A stretch of DNA of 64,000 nt from Oharaeibacter diazotrophicus (GCF_004362745.1 NZ_SNXY01000007.1:310001-374000); one strand, 5' to 3'; shown: positions 30,144 through 39,434, counted from the stretch's first letter. Notes: generated by a model from the sequence alone, not told the origin. Program-made: numbers and translations.

Positions 30144-31331
30144 ATGCACAACTTCCGCGGGGTGGACGATACCTCCGGCGAGCGTGAGCGGTCCGGCGTG
30201 TCGGAGGCCCGTTTCGAGAGCCTCCTCGACACGGCGGCCGACGGCATCATCGTGATCGACGAACTCGGGCGGATCCTCGCGTTCAACAAGAGCTGCGAGG
30301 CCCTGTTCGGCTTCACCGCCGTGGAGGCGGTCGGCCAGAACGTCAAACTGATCATGCCGCCGTCCTACGCCGACGCCCACGACGGCTACATGGAGAACTA
30401 TCGCCGCACCGGGCACCGCAAGATCATCGGGATCGGCCGCGAAGTCGCAGGACGGCACAAGGACGGCACGGTGTTCCCGATCGAGCTGTCGGTCGGCGAG
30501 GCGGCGACGTCCGAGGGCCGGCAGTTCATCGGCGTGCTGCGCGATCTGAGGCAGCGCAAGGCGGTGGAGCTGCGGGTCTCGCAGTTGCAGGCGCAGATCA
30601 TGCACATGACGCGGCTGTCGGCGATGGACGAGATGGGCGCCGCCATGGCGCACGAGCTCAACCAGCCGCTGACCGCGCTGATGCTCTACATGCAGGCGGT
30701 GATCCGCCAGAGCAGGGCCGCGCCCGCCGCTCCCGCCGGCGACAAGGTGCTGGGCGTGCTCGAGAAGGCGCTCGCCGAGGCCGAGCGCGCCGCCGGCATC
30801 ATCCAGCGCATGCGCCAGATGGTCGAGAAGCGCGAGCCCGAGCGCACGCGAATCGACCTGCACGACCTCGTCGACGAGGTGATCGACCTCTCCGACTTCG
30901 TCGCCCAGGGCTCGACGGTGACGATCCGGCGCAGCTACCGCGACAAGCACAAGGTGGTCGACGTCGACCCGATCCAGATCCAGCAGATCATCGTCAACCT
31001 GCTGCGCAACGCGGTCGAGGTCGCCAAGGACAGCGCCGGGCGCTGGGTCGAGGTCGACATCGGCGGCGACGAGCGCGTCGCCACCGTCTCGATCTCGGAC
31101 AGCGGTCCCGGCCTGTCGCCCGAGGCGGCGCAGACGCTGTTCCGCACCTTCACGACGACCAAGAAATCCGGCATGGGGCTCGGGCTCGCGATCTCCCGTT
31201 CGATCGCCCAGAATCACGGCGGCGATCTCTCCGCCCTTCCGGGTGGCGACGGGCGGGGAGCCACGTTCACGCTGTCGCTCCCGATCGGCGACGGCGCGCG
31301 GGCCCGCAGAGACGAGGATACGAAGGGGTGA
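30144..31331 (+). CDS. fixL: Oxygen-sensing haem-PAS histidine kinase FixL
   Basis: 395 residues, soluble (no TM), like FixL of Bradyrhizobium but with one PAS domain. The PAS domain (~20-140) carries the haem-ligand histidine H79 in YADAHDGYMENY and the signalling-arginine segment KIIGIGREVAGRHKDGT (R99). HisKA has H170 in AMAHELNQPL; the ATPase shows NLLRNAVEVA (N-box) and KSGMGLGLAISRSI. When O2 leaves the haem, the kinase is active and phosphorylates FixJ. The stop overlaps the fixJ leader by 2 nt of spacing, so translation is coupled. Confidence 0.95.
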   Translation: MHNFRGVDDTSGERERSGVSEARFESLLDTAADGIIVIDELGRILAFNKSCEALFGFTAVEAVGQNVKLIMPPSYADAHDGYMENYRRTGHRKIIGIGREVAGRHKDGTVFPIELSVGEAATSEGRQFIGVLRDLRQRKAVELRVSQLQAQIMHMTRLSAMDEMGAAMAHELNQPLTALMLYMQAVIRQSRAAPAAPAGDKVLGVLEKALAEAERAAGIIQRMRQMVEKREPERTRIDLHDLVDEVIDLSDFVAQGSTVTIRRSYRDKHKVVDVDPIQIQQIIVNLLRNAVEVAKDSAGRWVEVDIGGDERVATVSISDSGPGLSPEAAQTLFRTFTTTKKSGMGLGLAISRSIAQNHGGDLSALPGGDGRGATFTLSLPIGDGARARRDEDTKG

Positions 31332-31333
31332 CC

Positions 31334-31954
31334 ATGGGCGAGAGCAGCGGCAGCGTTTTCATCGTCGACGACGATTCGTCGGTCCGGGACGCCCTGACGG
31401 TCGTCTTCGACCTGGAGGGCTTCACCGCGCGCGCCTTCGCCAACGGCGACGACTTCCTGGAGGCGATCGGCACCGACGCCCCCGACTGCGTGCTGCTCGA
31501 CGTCCACATGCCCGGCCGCTCCGGCCTCGACGTGCTCAAGGCGATCGACCTCTCGACCTTCGCGGCGCCGGTGTTCGTGATCTCCGGCCAGGGCGACATC
31601 CCGATGGCGGTGAGCGCCATCAAGCTCGGCGCGGTCGACTTCATCGAGAAGCCGTTCGACGCCGAGACCGTGGTCGGCCGGGTCCGGCAGGCCATGGAGG
31701 CGATGCGCCGGGCCGACGCCAAGCCGCGCGACGCCCACCACTTCCCGGGGGCCGAACTGCTGACCCCGCGCGAGCGCGACGTGCTGCGCGAGATCACCGC
31801 CGGCGCCTCCAACAAGGAGGCCGGCCGCCGGCTCGGCATCTCCCCGCGCACCATCGAGGTGCACCGCGCCCGGATCATGGAGAAGCTCGGCGCCCGCAAC
31901 GCCGCCGACCTCGTCCGCATCGTGTTGACTGCGGGTACGGGCGAACACGGATAA
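31334..31954 (+). CDS. fixJ: Response regulator FixJ
   Basis: 206 residues from ATG 31334, with SD GAAGGGG just upstream; GTG 31328 is possible but overlaps fixL. Receiver ~5-125: VDDD acidic cluster, phospho-acceptor D56 in LLDVHMPGRSG, T/S in VISGQGDIPMAV and Lys in IEKPF. LuxR-type HTH ~140-200: LTPRERDVLREITAGASNKEAGRRLGISPRTIEVHRARIMEKLGARN. Phospho-FixJ activates fixK-type promoters when oxygen is scarce. It is co-transcribed with fixL. Confidence 0.95.
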   Translation: MGESSGSVFIVDDDSSVRDALTVVFDLEGFTARAFANGDDFLEAIGTDAPDCVLLDVHMPGRSGLDVLKAIDLSTFAAPVFVISGQGDIPMAVSAIKLGAVDFIEKPFDAETVVGRVRQAMEAMRRADAKPRDAHHFPGAELLTPRERDVLREITAGASNKEAGRRLGISPRTIEVHRARIMEKLGARNAADLVRIVLTAGTGEHG

Positions 31955-32027
31955 TAAATCACGACCAACAGGGGCAGATTATGTGGCGGGTGCCCAGCCG
32001 GGCGTCCGCCCAGGTCGGGGACGTGAT

Positions 32028-32384
32028 GTGTCTTTCGTGATCGTCGAGGATGATCCGGCGGTGGCCGACGCGCTTCAGGCGTTGCTCGTGGGAGCAGGGC
32101 ACGACGCGACCGTCCGCTCCTCCGCCGAGAGTCTGTTCTCGAGCGCGCCGCCCAGGGGCGGCGACACCGTGATCGTCGACCTCGGCCTGCCCGGAATCGG
32201 CGGCGCGGTCCTCGTCGCCTGGTTGTCGGCGCTCGCCGATCCGCCGCGCATCATCGTGATTTCCGGCAAGTCGTCGCTGACGATCGAGCGCGAGACGCGC
32301 CACCTGCGCCCGGTCCAGGTCCTGCGCAAGCCGCCTTCGGCCGACTGGCTCGAGGCGATGACCACCGCCAGCCCGCCGCACTGA
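32028..32384 (+). CDS. Single-domain receiver protein downstream of fixJ
   Basis: 118 residues from GTG 32028 (MSFVIVEDDPAVADALQALL), chosen because GGGGAC lies ~7 nt upstream; frames opening earlier (31983) lack an SD. Full receiver set: E7/D8/D9, phospho-acceptor D51 in VIVDLGLPGIGG, Ser in IIVISGKS and Lys in VLRKPPSADW. No output domain. Lying 73 bp after fixJ, it probably belongs to the fixLJ transcript and could tap FixL phosphate, dampening the O2 response in the way FixT does in Sinorhizobium; that role is inference. Confidence 0.82.
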   Translation: MSFVIVEDDPAVADALQALLVGAGHDATVRSSAESLFSSAPPRGGDTVIVDLGLPGIGGAVLVAWLSALADPPRIIVISGKSSLTIERETRHLRPVQVLRKPPSADWLEAMTTASPPH

Positions 32385-32404
32385 TCGCGCCACCGGCGTA
32401 TCCG

Positions 32405-32429
32405 CCACCGCCGCCACCCGTGGCGGTGG
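32405..32429 (+). terminator. Hairpin after the fixLJ-receiver genes
   Basis: CCACCGCC (32405-32412) pairs with GGCGGTGG (32422-32429), 20 nt after the receiver stop. No U tract. Confidence 0.5.
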
Positions 32430-32489
32430 TCGACGAATGTGCGCCGAGCGGCGGCGCGGCCTCCGCCGTTTTCACCTCCGCCATTCGAC

Positions 32490-32511
32490 GTAAGCAACAA
32501 GTCCTACGTAG
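32490..32511. promoter_or_regulatory. Possible FixJ-type site upstream of fixK
   Basis: GTAAGCA (32490-32496) and CTACGTAG (32504-32511) occur ~200 bp before fixK. The TAAG core resembles reported FixJ-binding elements, but the match is loose. The 324-bp gap 32385-32708 otherwise holds only hairpins and no gene. Confidence 0.3.
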
Positions 32512-32678
32512 CGGAACGGAATTTCTCCCGGGGCCGGGTCCCCGTATCGTTTCCCCATCGAGCGGCGGACCTGGGAGAAGGGGCGGACGGCCCCGGAACC
32601 CGAGTGCCCGGACAGGGTACGGTCGACGATCGCAAGCCGCGGACGGGCGGCCCGATCGGACGAAGCCCTCGAGCAGCG

Positions 32679-32697
32679 GGACGCCGTCACGGCGTCC
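32679..32697 (+). promoter_or_regulatory. Leader hairpin abutting the fixK Shine-Dalgarno
   Basis: GGACGCCG (32679-32686) pairs with CGGCGTCC (32690-32697) with a 3-nt loop; GAGGAGGG begins at the next base. A stem at this place could influence ribosome access. Confidence 0.4.
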
Positions 32698-32708
32698 GAG
32701 GAGGGACC

Positions 32709-33470
32709 ATGTACGTAGACACCAAGCAGCGCCTCGACACCGCCGACGCGATCTCCGACAGCGGTTTCGCGCCGCGTACGGTCGGCCGCTACCACGGCAC
32801 CCGGGCGCCGCGCCACGTCGACGACACCGCCTGGACCGACTATCTCGCCGCGGCCCGCACCCGGATCGAGCGCTTCGACAGCCACGAGGTGCTGTTCCAC
32901 GAGGACGACACCGCCGACCATCTCTACGAGGTGGCGTCGGGCTCGATCATGCTCTACCGCCTGCTCGCCGACGGCCGCCGCCAGGTGGTCGACATCCTCT
33001 CGGCCGGCGACCTGTTCGGCATGTCCGTGACCGGCGTCTACGACTGCTCGGCCGAGACGCTGGTGCCGAGCGACGTCCGCGTCCTCGACAAGCGCGAGAT
33101 CGAGCGCTCGGCCGACCTGCAGAACCACGTCAACCGCTGCCTGATGGGCCGGATCGAGGCGCTGCACTCCCACGCCGTCCTGCTCGGCCGCAAGTCCGCC
33201 GCCGAACGCGTCGCCAGCTTCCTGATGCGCTTCGTGCCGAACCGCGGCATGATCGGCTGCACCGGCCCGAAGGCCGCCGGCGGCGACGACAAGGTCGTCG
33301 TCCTGCGCATGACCCGCCAGGAGATCGCCGACTATCTCGGCCTCACCATCGAGACGGTGAGCCGGGTCCTGTCCGACCTCAAGCGCCGCGGCATCATCTC
33401 GATCGAGAAGAACGACCGCATCCGTCTCCCCGACGTCTGCCGCGTCTGCCGCCTCACCGGCATCCACTGA
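32709..33470 (+). CDS. fixK: Crp/Fnr-family regulator, FixK type
   Basis: 253 residues from ATG 32709 (MYVDTKQRLDTADAIS), SD GAGGAGGG. Effector beta-roll ~50-150 (IERFDSHEVLFHEDDTADHLYEVASGSIMLYRLLADGRRQVVDIL), dimer helix ~155-185, HTH ~200-240 with TRQEIADYLGLTIETVSRVLSDLKRRG; the ETVSR recognition helix reads TTGAT/TTGAC-type half-sites. There is no N-terminal four-Cys Fe-S set, so it is FixK-like and not an O2-sensing Fnr. A C-terminal CRVC pair is unusual. Predicted targets are the four boxes near hemN, ccoN, ccoG and hemA. Confidence 0.9.
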   Translation: MYVDTKQRLDTADAISDSGFAPRTVGRYHGTRAPRHVDDTAWTDYLAAARTRIERFDSHEVLFHEDDTADHLYEVASGSIMLYRLLADGRRQVVDILSAGDLFGMSVTGVYDCSAETLVPSDVRVLDKREIERSADLQNHVNRCLMGRIEALHSHAVLLGRKSAAERVASFLMRFVPNRGMIGCTGPKAAGGDDKVVVLRMTRQEIADYLGLTIETVSRVLSDLKRRGIISIEKNDRIRLPDVCRVCRLTGIH

Positions 33471-33630
33471 CCGGCTGCGCCGGCAGGCCGGCGCCCGCAT
33501 CTCCTCCCTTCCGCCATCGGCCGCGACTCTCCCCTCTCGCGGCCCCTCCCGGGCCTCGCGATCCCCGAGGCCGACTCGCGCCCCGTCGGCGACGACGGGG
33601 CGCTTCTTCGTTTTCGGACGAGGGTGCCCG

Positions 33631-34077
33631 TCACGACGTGGCATCGCCGGTCTCCGGATCGTCCGAAAACACGAAACTGCCGCAATAGAGGCCGAGGCCG
33701 TATTCCGGCAACCGCAGCAGGTGTCGTCGCTCGAGGACGAAACTGCGTTCGCAGATGGAGAAGAAGTTCCCCAGCCACCAGTATCCTTCGTATCGCTCCG
33801 ATACCTGCCGGATGGCCGTGGCGCGATCGGCGAGGACACCGAACATGAAGTCGAAGGAATCGGCCACCGAAGTCCACTCGTCCTGGTAGCCGGCCGTGTC
33901 GCTGCCGTCGTGGATCCATGTGCCCGAAGCCGGTCTGGAACCTTTCGTCCTCGGGGGCAGGAACTTCGTCGGCTCGAAGCCGAGCATCGCCGTGATCGCT
34001 TCCCGTTCTTCCGGTCGGCAGTAGAATCGGACGTCCAGCGTGAAGAACGCGGCGCCAGCGGTATCCCGATCGCTCAT
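33631..34077 (-). CDS. DUF4279-like protein
   Basis: 148 residues, cytoplasmic, acidic. The arrangement FFTLDVRFYCRPEEREAITAMLGFEPTKFLPPRTKG, then SGTWIHDG, and a later WWLGNFFSICERSFVLERRHLLRLPEYGLGLYCGSFVF resembles DUF4279 proteins (two ferredoxin-like halves) that often occur as lone accessory genes or immunity-like proteins. Codons are somewhat less GC-biased (more TTC/GAA/AAG mixes, CTTCG runs) than those of neighbours, hinting at later acquisition. Function unknown. Family call is moderate. Confidence 0.7.
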   Translation of the reverse strand: MSDRDTAGAAFFTLDVRFYCRPEEREAITAMLGFEPTKFLPPRTKGSRPASGTWIHDGSDTAGYQDEWTSVADSFDFMFGVLADRATAIRQVSERYEGYWWLGNFFSICERSFVLERRHLLRLPEYGLGLYCGSFVFSDDPETGDATS

Positions 34078-34150
34078 GTCGTCGTTCCCGGTGGGGAGGG
34101 ATCGGGAAGCAACCTACGGCACGAGTTCCGTTCCGCACATCACCGCGTCC

Positions 34151-35515
34151 TTACACCGCAACCGAATGCCGCCCGCCGGTGCCGAGATAGGCGTCGAAGG
34201 CGCTGGCGACGACGCGGGCGATCTCGGGGCCGTGGGTGCGGATCGCGACGCGCCAGCCGTCGACCTCGACCCAGCCGGCCGCGATCAGCGGGCGCAGGGT
34301 GTCGATCCCGCCGGCGAGCACCGCCGGGTCGGCGCCGTGGCGGGCGGCGACCGCGGCGAGGTCGACGTCGAAGAAGCACAGGAGTTCCTCGATCACCGCG
34401 GCGCGCAGGAGGTCCTCGCCGGCATAGGCGCGGCCGCGCTCGACCGGCAGCCGGTCCTGCTCGATCGCGCGACGCCAGACGCCGTTGGCGACCGCGTTTT
34501 GGACGTAGCCCCACGGCGTCCGCCCGATCGAGGACGAGCCGAAGCCGACCAGGATCTGCGCGTCGTCGGTGGTGTAGCCCTGGAAGTTGCGGTGCAGGGT
34601 GCGGGCGTCGCGCGCCAGCGTCAGCGGGTCCTCGGGGCGGGCGAAGTGGTCGATTCCGATCGCCTCGTAGCCGAAGGCGTCGATGGTCTCGCGCGCCGTC
34701 CTGGACAGGGCGAGGCGCAGGTCGCCGCCGGGCAGGCTGGCCTCGTCGATCAGGCGCTGATTCGGACGGAACCACGGCACGTGGGCGTAGCCGAACAGCG
34801 AGATCCGGCTCGGTGCGAGGCCGGCGACGTGCATGGCGGTGCGCCGGATCGTCTGGTGGGTCTGGAACGGCAGGCCGTAGATCAGGTCCATGTTGATCGC
34901 GCCGATGCCGGCGCGGTGGAGCTGCGACACCGCGGCCTCGACCAGCTCCAGCGGCTGGTGCCGGCCGATCGCCTCCTGCACGGTCGAATCGAGATCCTGG
35001 ACGCCGAGGCTGGCGCGGTTGACGCCCATGCGGGCGAGGAAGCGGGCGTCGTCCGGCCCCATCTCGCGCGGGTCGAGCTCGATGGCGTGCTCGACGACGG
35101 CGGAAAGGTCGAAATGCGCGTGCAGATCGCCGACCAGGGTCTCGAAGTCGGCGTGGCCGAGCAGGTTCGGCGTGCCGCCGCCCCAGTGGACGTGGGAGAC
35201 CGCGACCGGGCCGAGCCGTTCGGCCACCATCGCGATCTCGCGCCGGAGCACCTCGACGTAGGCGCGGACCGGACCGTCCTTGCGCGAGGCCTTGGTGCTG
35301 CAGCCGCAGTAGTGGCAGATCGAGCGGCAGTAGGGCACGTGGAGATAGAGCGACACCGGCAGGCCGCTCGCGCCGGCGCGTCGGAGCCAGTCCTCGTACG
35401 CCTCCGGGCCGACGTCGGTGGTGAAGTGCGGCGCGGTGGGATAGGAGGTGTAGCGGGGGACCTGACGGCGGATCACCGAGCCGAGGTCCGTGGCGATGTG
35501 CGGATGTGCGTTCAT
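34151..35515 (-). CDS. hemN: Oxygen-independent coproporphyrinogen III dehydrogenase
   Basis: 454 residues from ATG 35515 (MNAHPHIATDLGSVIRRQVP). A radical-SAM enzyme that decarboxylates coproporphyrinogen III to protoporphyrinogen IX without O2. The 4Fe-4S/SAM motif CRSICHYC gives C63, C67 and C70; VHWGGGTPN and the C-terminal HemN domain follow. The FNR/FixK box at 35551-35564 ends 36 bp before the start codon, so anaerobic induction by FixK is expected; haem made this way would supply the cbb3 oxidase encoded next door. Confidence 0.96.
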   Translation of the reverse strand: MNAHPHIATDLGSVIRRQVPRYTSYPTAPHFTTDVGPEAYEDWLRRAGASGLPVSLYLHVPYCRSICHYCGCSTKASRKDGPVRAYVEVLRREIAMVAERLGPVAVSHVHWGGGTPNLLGHADFETLVGDLHAHFDLSAVVEHAIELDPREMGPDDARFLARMGVNRASLGVQDLDSTVQEAIGRHQPLELVEAAVSQLHRAGIGAINMDLIYGLPFQTHQTIRRTAMHVAGLAPSRISLFGYAHVPWFRPNQRLIDEASLPGGDLRLALSRTARETIDAFGYEAIGIDHFARPEDPLTLARDARTLHRNFQGYTTDDAQILVGFGSSSIGRTPWGYVQNAVANGVWRRAIEQDRLPVERGRAYAGEDLLRAAVIEELLCFFDVDLAAVAARHGADPAVLAGGIDTLRPLIAAGWVEVDGWRVAIRTHGPEIARVVASAFDAYLGTGGRHSVAV

Positions 35516-35550
35516 GGATCCTATCGTGATGCGGCCGGCGCCCGCGTTCA

Positions 35551-35564
35551 TTGACGGAGGTCAA
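35551..35564. promoter_or_regulatory. FNR/FixK box upstream of hemN and the AbrB-type permease (TTGACGGAGGTCAA)
   Basis: Perfect TTGAC-N4-GTCAA palindrome. Its centre is ~42 bp from the hemN ATG and ~33 bp from the divergent gene's GTG. A class II position (-41.5) for hemN would put the transcript start at or next to the ATG. Confidence 0.85.
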
Positions 35565-35590
35565 ACATCCCGCGCATCGGGCGCGCCGTC

Positions 35591-36730
35591 GTGACCGCAT
35601 CCGGCAACGCCCTGCGTCTCGCCGTCGTCTTCGCGCTCGGCGCGGCGGGCGGGGCGGTCTTCGCCGCGGTCGGCCTGCCCGCGGCTTTCCTGTCCGGCTC
35701 GATGGTGGTGGTCGCCGCCGCCGCGCTCCTCGGTCTCGACGCCAAGGTGCCGGTGCGGCTGCGCGACGGGATCTACGTGCTGCTCGGCGTCTCCATGGCC
35801 GGCGGCATCGACCGCGACCTGCTCGCCCGGCTCGGCGAGTGGCCGCCGTCGCTCGCCGGCCTCGCGGTATCCGTGATCGCGATGATCGCCGGCTCCTACC
35901 TCTACCTGCGCCGCGTCGCCGGCTGGGACGCGCCGTCGGCCTTCTTCGGCTCGATCCCCGGGGCGCTGTCGATGACCCTCGCCACCGCCGAGGCGAGCCG
36001 GGCCGACATTCGCCGGGTCGCGCTGTCGCAGACGCTGCGCCTGTTCATGCTGGTCGGCGTGCTGCCGCTGGTGGTCACCGCCGTCGACCCCGCCGCGTCC
36101 GCCCCGCCGCCGACACCGGCGGTGGAGGGGATCGGATCGCTGGCGCTGCTGCTCGCCACCGGCCTCGCCGGCGCGGCGGCGGGCCATTTCGCCCGCGTGC
36201 CCGCCGGCATCCTGCTCGGCGCCTTCGTCGCCAGCGGCCTCCTGCACGGGTTCGGCGTCGTTGGCGGCGCGCTGCCGCCGGCGCTGCTGGTGCCGGCGAT
36301 GGTCGGTCTCGGCGCCATGCTCGGCCTGCGCTTCGCCGGCACCAGCCCGCGCCTGCTGGTCGCGACGCTGACCGCCGGCATCGGCGCGTTCCTCACCGCC
36401 TTCGCGATGGCGGTCGCCGGCGCGGTCGCGGTGTCGGTCCTCACCGGCATCGACCTCTCGCGCCTGCTGATCGCCTACGCGCCCGGCGGCCTCGAGGTGA
36501 TGGTGATCCTCGCCTTCGCCCTCGACGTCGATCCGGCCTTCGTCGCCGCGCACCACCTGGCGCGATTCGTCGCGATGACCGCCCTGGTGCCGCTGCTCGC
36601 CCGCCTCGTGCTCGGGGCCGGGTGGGCCTCGCCGCGCGAGCCGGTCCCGCGGGAATCCGACTTCGAGAACGAGGTATTGCCGGACGACCCCGACGCCGCC
36701 GGCGCGGTGGATACGTCTTCTCCCCCATGA
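35591..36730 (+). CDS. AbrB-family (ammonia-monooxygenase-like) membrane protein
   Basis: 379 residues from GTG 35591, ~10 hydrophobic segments arranged as two repeats, with LAARLPAAFLSGSM-like (GLPAAFLSGSMVVVAAAAL), GSYLYLRRVAGWDAPSAFFGSIPGALS and the second-half YAPGGLEVMVILAFALDVDPAFVAAHHLARF, which define the AbrB/AmoA-like permease family. Substrate unknown. It is divergent from hemN and faces the same FNR/FixK box, but that box is so close to the GTG that the true start or promoter may differ. Confidence 0.85.
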   Translation: MTASGNALRLAVVFALGAAGGAVFAAVGLPAAFLSGSMVVVAAAALLGLDAKVPVRLRDGIYVLLGVSMAGGIDRDLLARLGEWPPSLAGLAVSVIAMIAGSYLYLRRVAGWDAPSAFFGSIPGALSMTLATAEASRADIRRVALSQTLRLFMLVGVLPLVVTAVDPAASAPPPTPAVEGIGSLALLLATGLAGAAAGHFARVPAGILLGAFVASGLLHGFGVVGGALPPALLVPAMVGLGAMLGLRFAGTSPRLLVATLTAGIGAFLTAFAMAVAGAVAVSVLTGIDLSRLLIAYAPGGLEVMVILAFALDVDPAFVAAHHLARFVAMTALVPLLARLVLGAGWASPREPVPRESDFENEVLPDDPDAAGAVDTSSPP

Positions 36731-36755
36731 GGACAACGCGGTCGTTCACGGTCGG

Positions 36756-36769
36756 TTGATCTCGATCAA
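36756..36769 (+). promoter_or_regulatory. FNR/FixK box upstream of ccoN (TTGATCTCGATCAA)
   Basis: Perfect TTGAT-N4-ATCAA palindrome centred ~103 bp before the ccoN ATG; leaves room for a class II promoter and a ~60-nt leader. Confidence 0.92.
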
Positions 36770-36865
36770 GGTGGAGGCCCCCCGTCGTCTCTACGGTCGC
36801 CCCCGATCCCTCGCGCAAATTCGCGCGGGTTCGAGATGCTTTCGTAAAGGAACGGGGCGACAAAC

Positions 36866-38518
36866 ATGACAGCACAGAGGTCGTCACCTCTCATGTCGCT
36901 CGAGGAGGGTGGCTTCGCCGTCTTCCTGGGCCTCCTGTCCTTGGGCTGCCTGCTGATCGCCGGCAAGGCCCTGGACCCGGTGATGGCGTTCCACGCCGCC
37001 ATCGGCGCGCTCGCCGCCGCGGCGGGCGTGTACCTCATCGTCAAGACCTATCTCGACGCCCACGGCGCCACCGCGCCCGCCGAGATCAACGGCAAGCCGA
37101 ACTACAACTACGGTCCGATCCGGTTCGCCTCGATCGCCGCCATGTTCTGGGGCATCGCCGGCTTCCTGGTCGGCCTGATCATCGCCCTGGAGCTCGCCTA
37201 TCCCGACCTCTCCATGGGTCTGGAGTGGATCAACTTCGGCCGGCTGCGCCCGCTGCACACCTCGGCCGTGATCTTCGCCTTCGGCGGCAACGTGCTGCTG
37301 GCGACCTCGTTCTACGTGGTCCAGCGCACCTGCCAGGTCCGCATGCCGGGCCGGATCACGCCGTGGTTCGTGATCCTCGGCTACAACGTGTTCATCGTCA
37401 TCGCCGGCACGGGCTACCTGCTCGGCGTCACCCAGGGCAAGGAATACGCCGAGCCCGAGTGGTACGCCGACCTCTGGCTGACCGTGGTCTGGGTCGCCTA
37501 CCTGCTGCTGTTCCTCGCGACCATCTGGAAGCGCAAGGAGCCGCACATCTACGTGGCGAACTGGTTCTACCTCGCCTTCATCGTCACGATCGCGATGCTG
37601 CACCTCGGCAACAACGTGACGATCCCGGTCTCGGTGTTCGGCACCAAGTCCTACATCGTCTGGTCCGGCGTCCAGGACGCCATGGTCCAGTGGTGGTACG
37701 GCCACAACGCCGTGGGCTTCTTCCTGACCGCCGGCTTCCTGGCGATCATGTACTACTTCGTGCCGAAGCGCGCCGAGCGGCCGGTCTACTCCTACCGCCT
37801 GTCGATCGTGCACTTCTGGGCCCTGATCTTCCTCTACATCTGGGCCGGTCCGCACCACCTGCACTACACCGCTCTTCCCGAGTGGGCCTCGACCCTCGGC
37901 ATGACCTTCTCGGTGATGCTGTGGATGCCCTCCTGGGGCGGCATGATCAACGGTCTGATGACGCTCTCGGGCGCCTGGGACAAGCTGCGCACCGACCCGG
38001 TCCTGCGCCTGCTCGTGGTGTCGGTCGCCTTCTACGGCATGTCGACCTTCGAAGGCCCGCTGATGTCGGTGAAGGCCGTCAACAGCCTCAGCCACTACAC
38101 CGACTGGACCATCGGCCACGTGCACTCCGGTGCCCTCGGCTGGGTCGGCTACGTCTCCTTCGGCGCGCTCTACTGCTTGGTGCCGTGGGTGTTCAACCGC
38201 AAGCAGCTCTACTCGCTGAAGCTCGTCGACTGGCACTTCTGGGTCTCGACCCTCGGCATCGTCCTGTACATCTCGGCGATGTGGGTCTCGGGCATCATGC
38301 AGGGCCTGATGTGGCGCGCCTACACCGAGCTCGGCTTCCTCGAATACTCGTTCATCGAGACCGTCGAGGCGATGCACCCCTACTACCTGATCCGCGCGGC
38401 GGGCGGCGGCCTGTTCCTCGTCGGCTCGCTGATCATGGCCTACAACCTGTACATGACCATCCGCTACGGCGAGGCCGAAGAGGCCTCCCCGCGGGTGGCC
38501 CTGGCCCCGGCCGAGTGA
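36866..38518 (+). CDS. ccoN: Cytochrome cbb3 oxidase subunit I
   Basis: 550 residues, catalytic subunit of the high-affinity cbb3-type terminal oxidase in the inner membrane. It holds low-spin haem b, high-spin haem b3 and CuB. Histidine-bearing helices are visible: [57 protein letters not shown] (CuB ligands), and [16 protein letters not shown] (haem ligands). SD AAAGGAA; FNR box upstream. First gene of ccoNOQP. Confidence 0.98.
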   Translation: MTAQRSSPLMSLEEGGFAVFLGLLSLGCLLIAGKALDPVMAFHAAIGALAAAAGVYLIVKTYLDAHGATAPAEINGKPNYNYGPIRFASIAAMFWGIAGFLVGLIIALELAYPDLSMGLEWINFGRLRPLHTSAVIFAFGGNVLLATSFYVVQRTCQVRMPGRITPWFVILGYNVFIVIAGTGYLLGVTQGKEYAEPEWYADLWLTVVWVAYLLLFLATIWKRKEPHIYVANWFYLAFIVTIAMLHLGNNVTIPVSVFGTKSYIVWSGVQDAMVQWWYGHNAVGFFLTAGFLAIMYYFVPKRAERPVYSYRLSIVHFWALIFLYIWAGPHHLHYTALPEWASTLGMTFSVMLWMPSWGGMINGLMTLSGAWDKLRTDPVLRLLVVSVAFYGMSTFEGPLMSVKAVNSLSHYTDWTIGHVHSGALGWVGYVSFGALYCLVPWVFNRKQLYSLKLVDWHFWVSTLGIVLYISAMWVSGIMQGLMWRAYTELGFLEYSFIETVEAMHPYYLIRAAGGGLFLVGSLIMAYNLYMTIRYGEAEEASPRVALAPAE

Positions 38519-38531
38519 GGAGGAGCGCCAG

Positions 38532-39263
38532 ATGTCACTCTTCAACAAGCACGCGATCTTCGAGAAGAACTCGATCCTCCTTCTCGTCGGCATCCTCCTC
38601 GTGGTCGCCATCGGCGGCCTCGTCGAGATCGTCCCGCTCTTCTACCTGAAGAGCACCATCGAGACGGCGGACGGGATGCGTCCCTACACGCCGCTCGAGC
38701 TCGCCGGGCGCAACGTCTACGTCCGCGAGGGCTGCTACCTCTGCCACAGCCAGATGATCCGCCCGATGCGCGACGAGATCGAGCGCTACGGCCACTTCTC
38801 GCTGGCGACGGAGAGCCAGTACGACCATCCGTTCCAGTGGGGCTCCAAGCGCACCGGTCCGGACCTCGCCCGCGTCGGCGGCAAGTACTCCGACGCTTGG
38901 CACGTGGCGCATCTGATCAACCCCCGTGACGTCGTCCCGGCCTCGATCATGCCGCGCTACGCCTTCCTGGCGAGCAAGACGCTCGACGGCGCCCGCATCG
39001 CCGACGACATGACCGTGCTGAAGATCGAGGGCACGCCCTACACCGACGAGGACATCGAGAAGGCCCGTGCCGACTTCGCGGCCCAGGTCAACCCGGACGG
39101 CGACGTCGAGGACTTCCTCAAGCGCTATCCGAAGGCGGTGGTCCGCGACTTCGACGGCGATCCGGCGAAGCTCACTGAGATGGACGCCCTGGTCGCCTAT
39201 CTGCAGATGCTCGGCACGTTGGTCGACTTCTCGGCCTACGACGACAAAGCCAACCTGCGCTGA
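38532..39263 (+). CDS. ccoO: Cytochrome cbb3 oxidase subunit II (mono-haem cytochrome c)
   Basis: 243 residues. N-terminal anchor ([24 protein letters not shown]) and a periplasmic cytochrome c domain with C68-x2-C71-H72 ([17 protein letters not shown]). It passes electrons from CcoP to CcoN. An AGGAGG-type SD (GAGGAGCG) follows the ccoN stop; spacing is 13 nt, so this is one operon. Confidence 0.97.
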   Translation: MSLFNKHAIFEKNSILLLVGILLVVAIGGLVEIVPLFYLKSTIETADGMRPYTPLELAGRNVYVREGCYLCHSQMIRPMRDEIERYGHFSLATESQYDHPFQWGSKRTGPDLARVGGKYSDAWHVAHLINPRDVVPASIMPRYAFLASKTLDGARIADDMTVLKIEGTPYTDEDIEKARADFAAQVNPDGDVEDFLKRYPKAVVRDFDGDPAKLTEMDALVAYLQMLGTLVDFSAYDDKANLR

Positions 39264-39275
39264 GGAGGGCCCGAC

Positions 39276-39431
39276 ATGGAACTCTCCTACGAGCAGGTGG
39301 CGGCCTTCGCCCAGCAGGGTGGCACCGTCTACTTCTTCCTCATCTTCCTCGCCGTCGTCGTCTACGCGGTCTGGCCCAAGAACAAGGCCAAGTTCGATCA
39401 CGCGGCCCAGATCCCGTTCAAGGAGGACTGA
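39276..39431 (+). CDS. ccoQ: Cytochrome cbb3 oxidase subunit CcoQ
   Basis: 51 residues from ATG 39276, SD GAGGAGGG. One membrane helix (VYFFLIFLAVVVYAVWP) followed by KNKAKFDHAAQIPFKED; size and layout match CcoQ/FixQ, which stabilises the oxidase complex. It sits between ccoO (12 nt) and ccoP (3 nt), as expected. Confidence 0.95.
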   Translation: MELSYEQVAAFAQQGGTVYFFLIFLAVVVYAVWPKNKAKFDHAAQIPFKED

Positions 39432-39434
39432 GCC

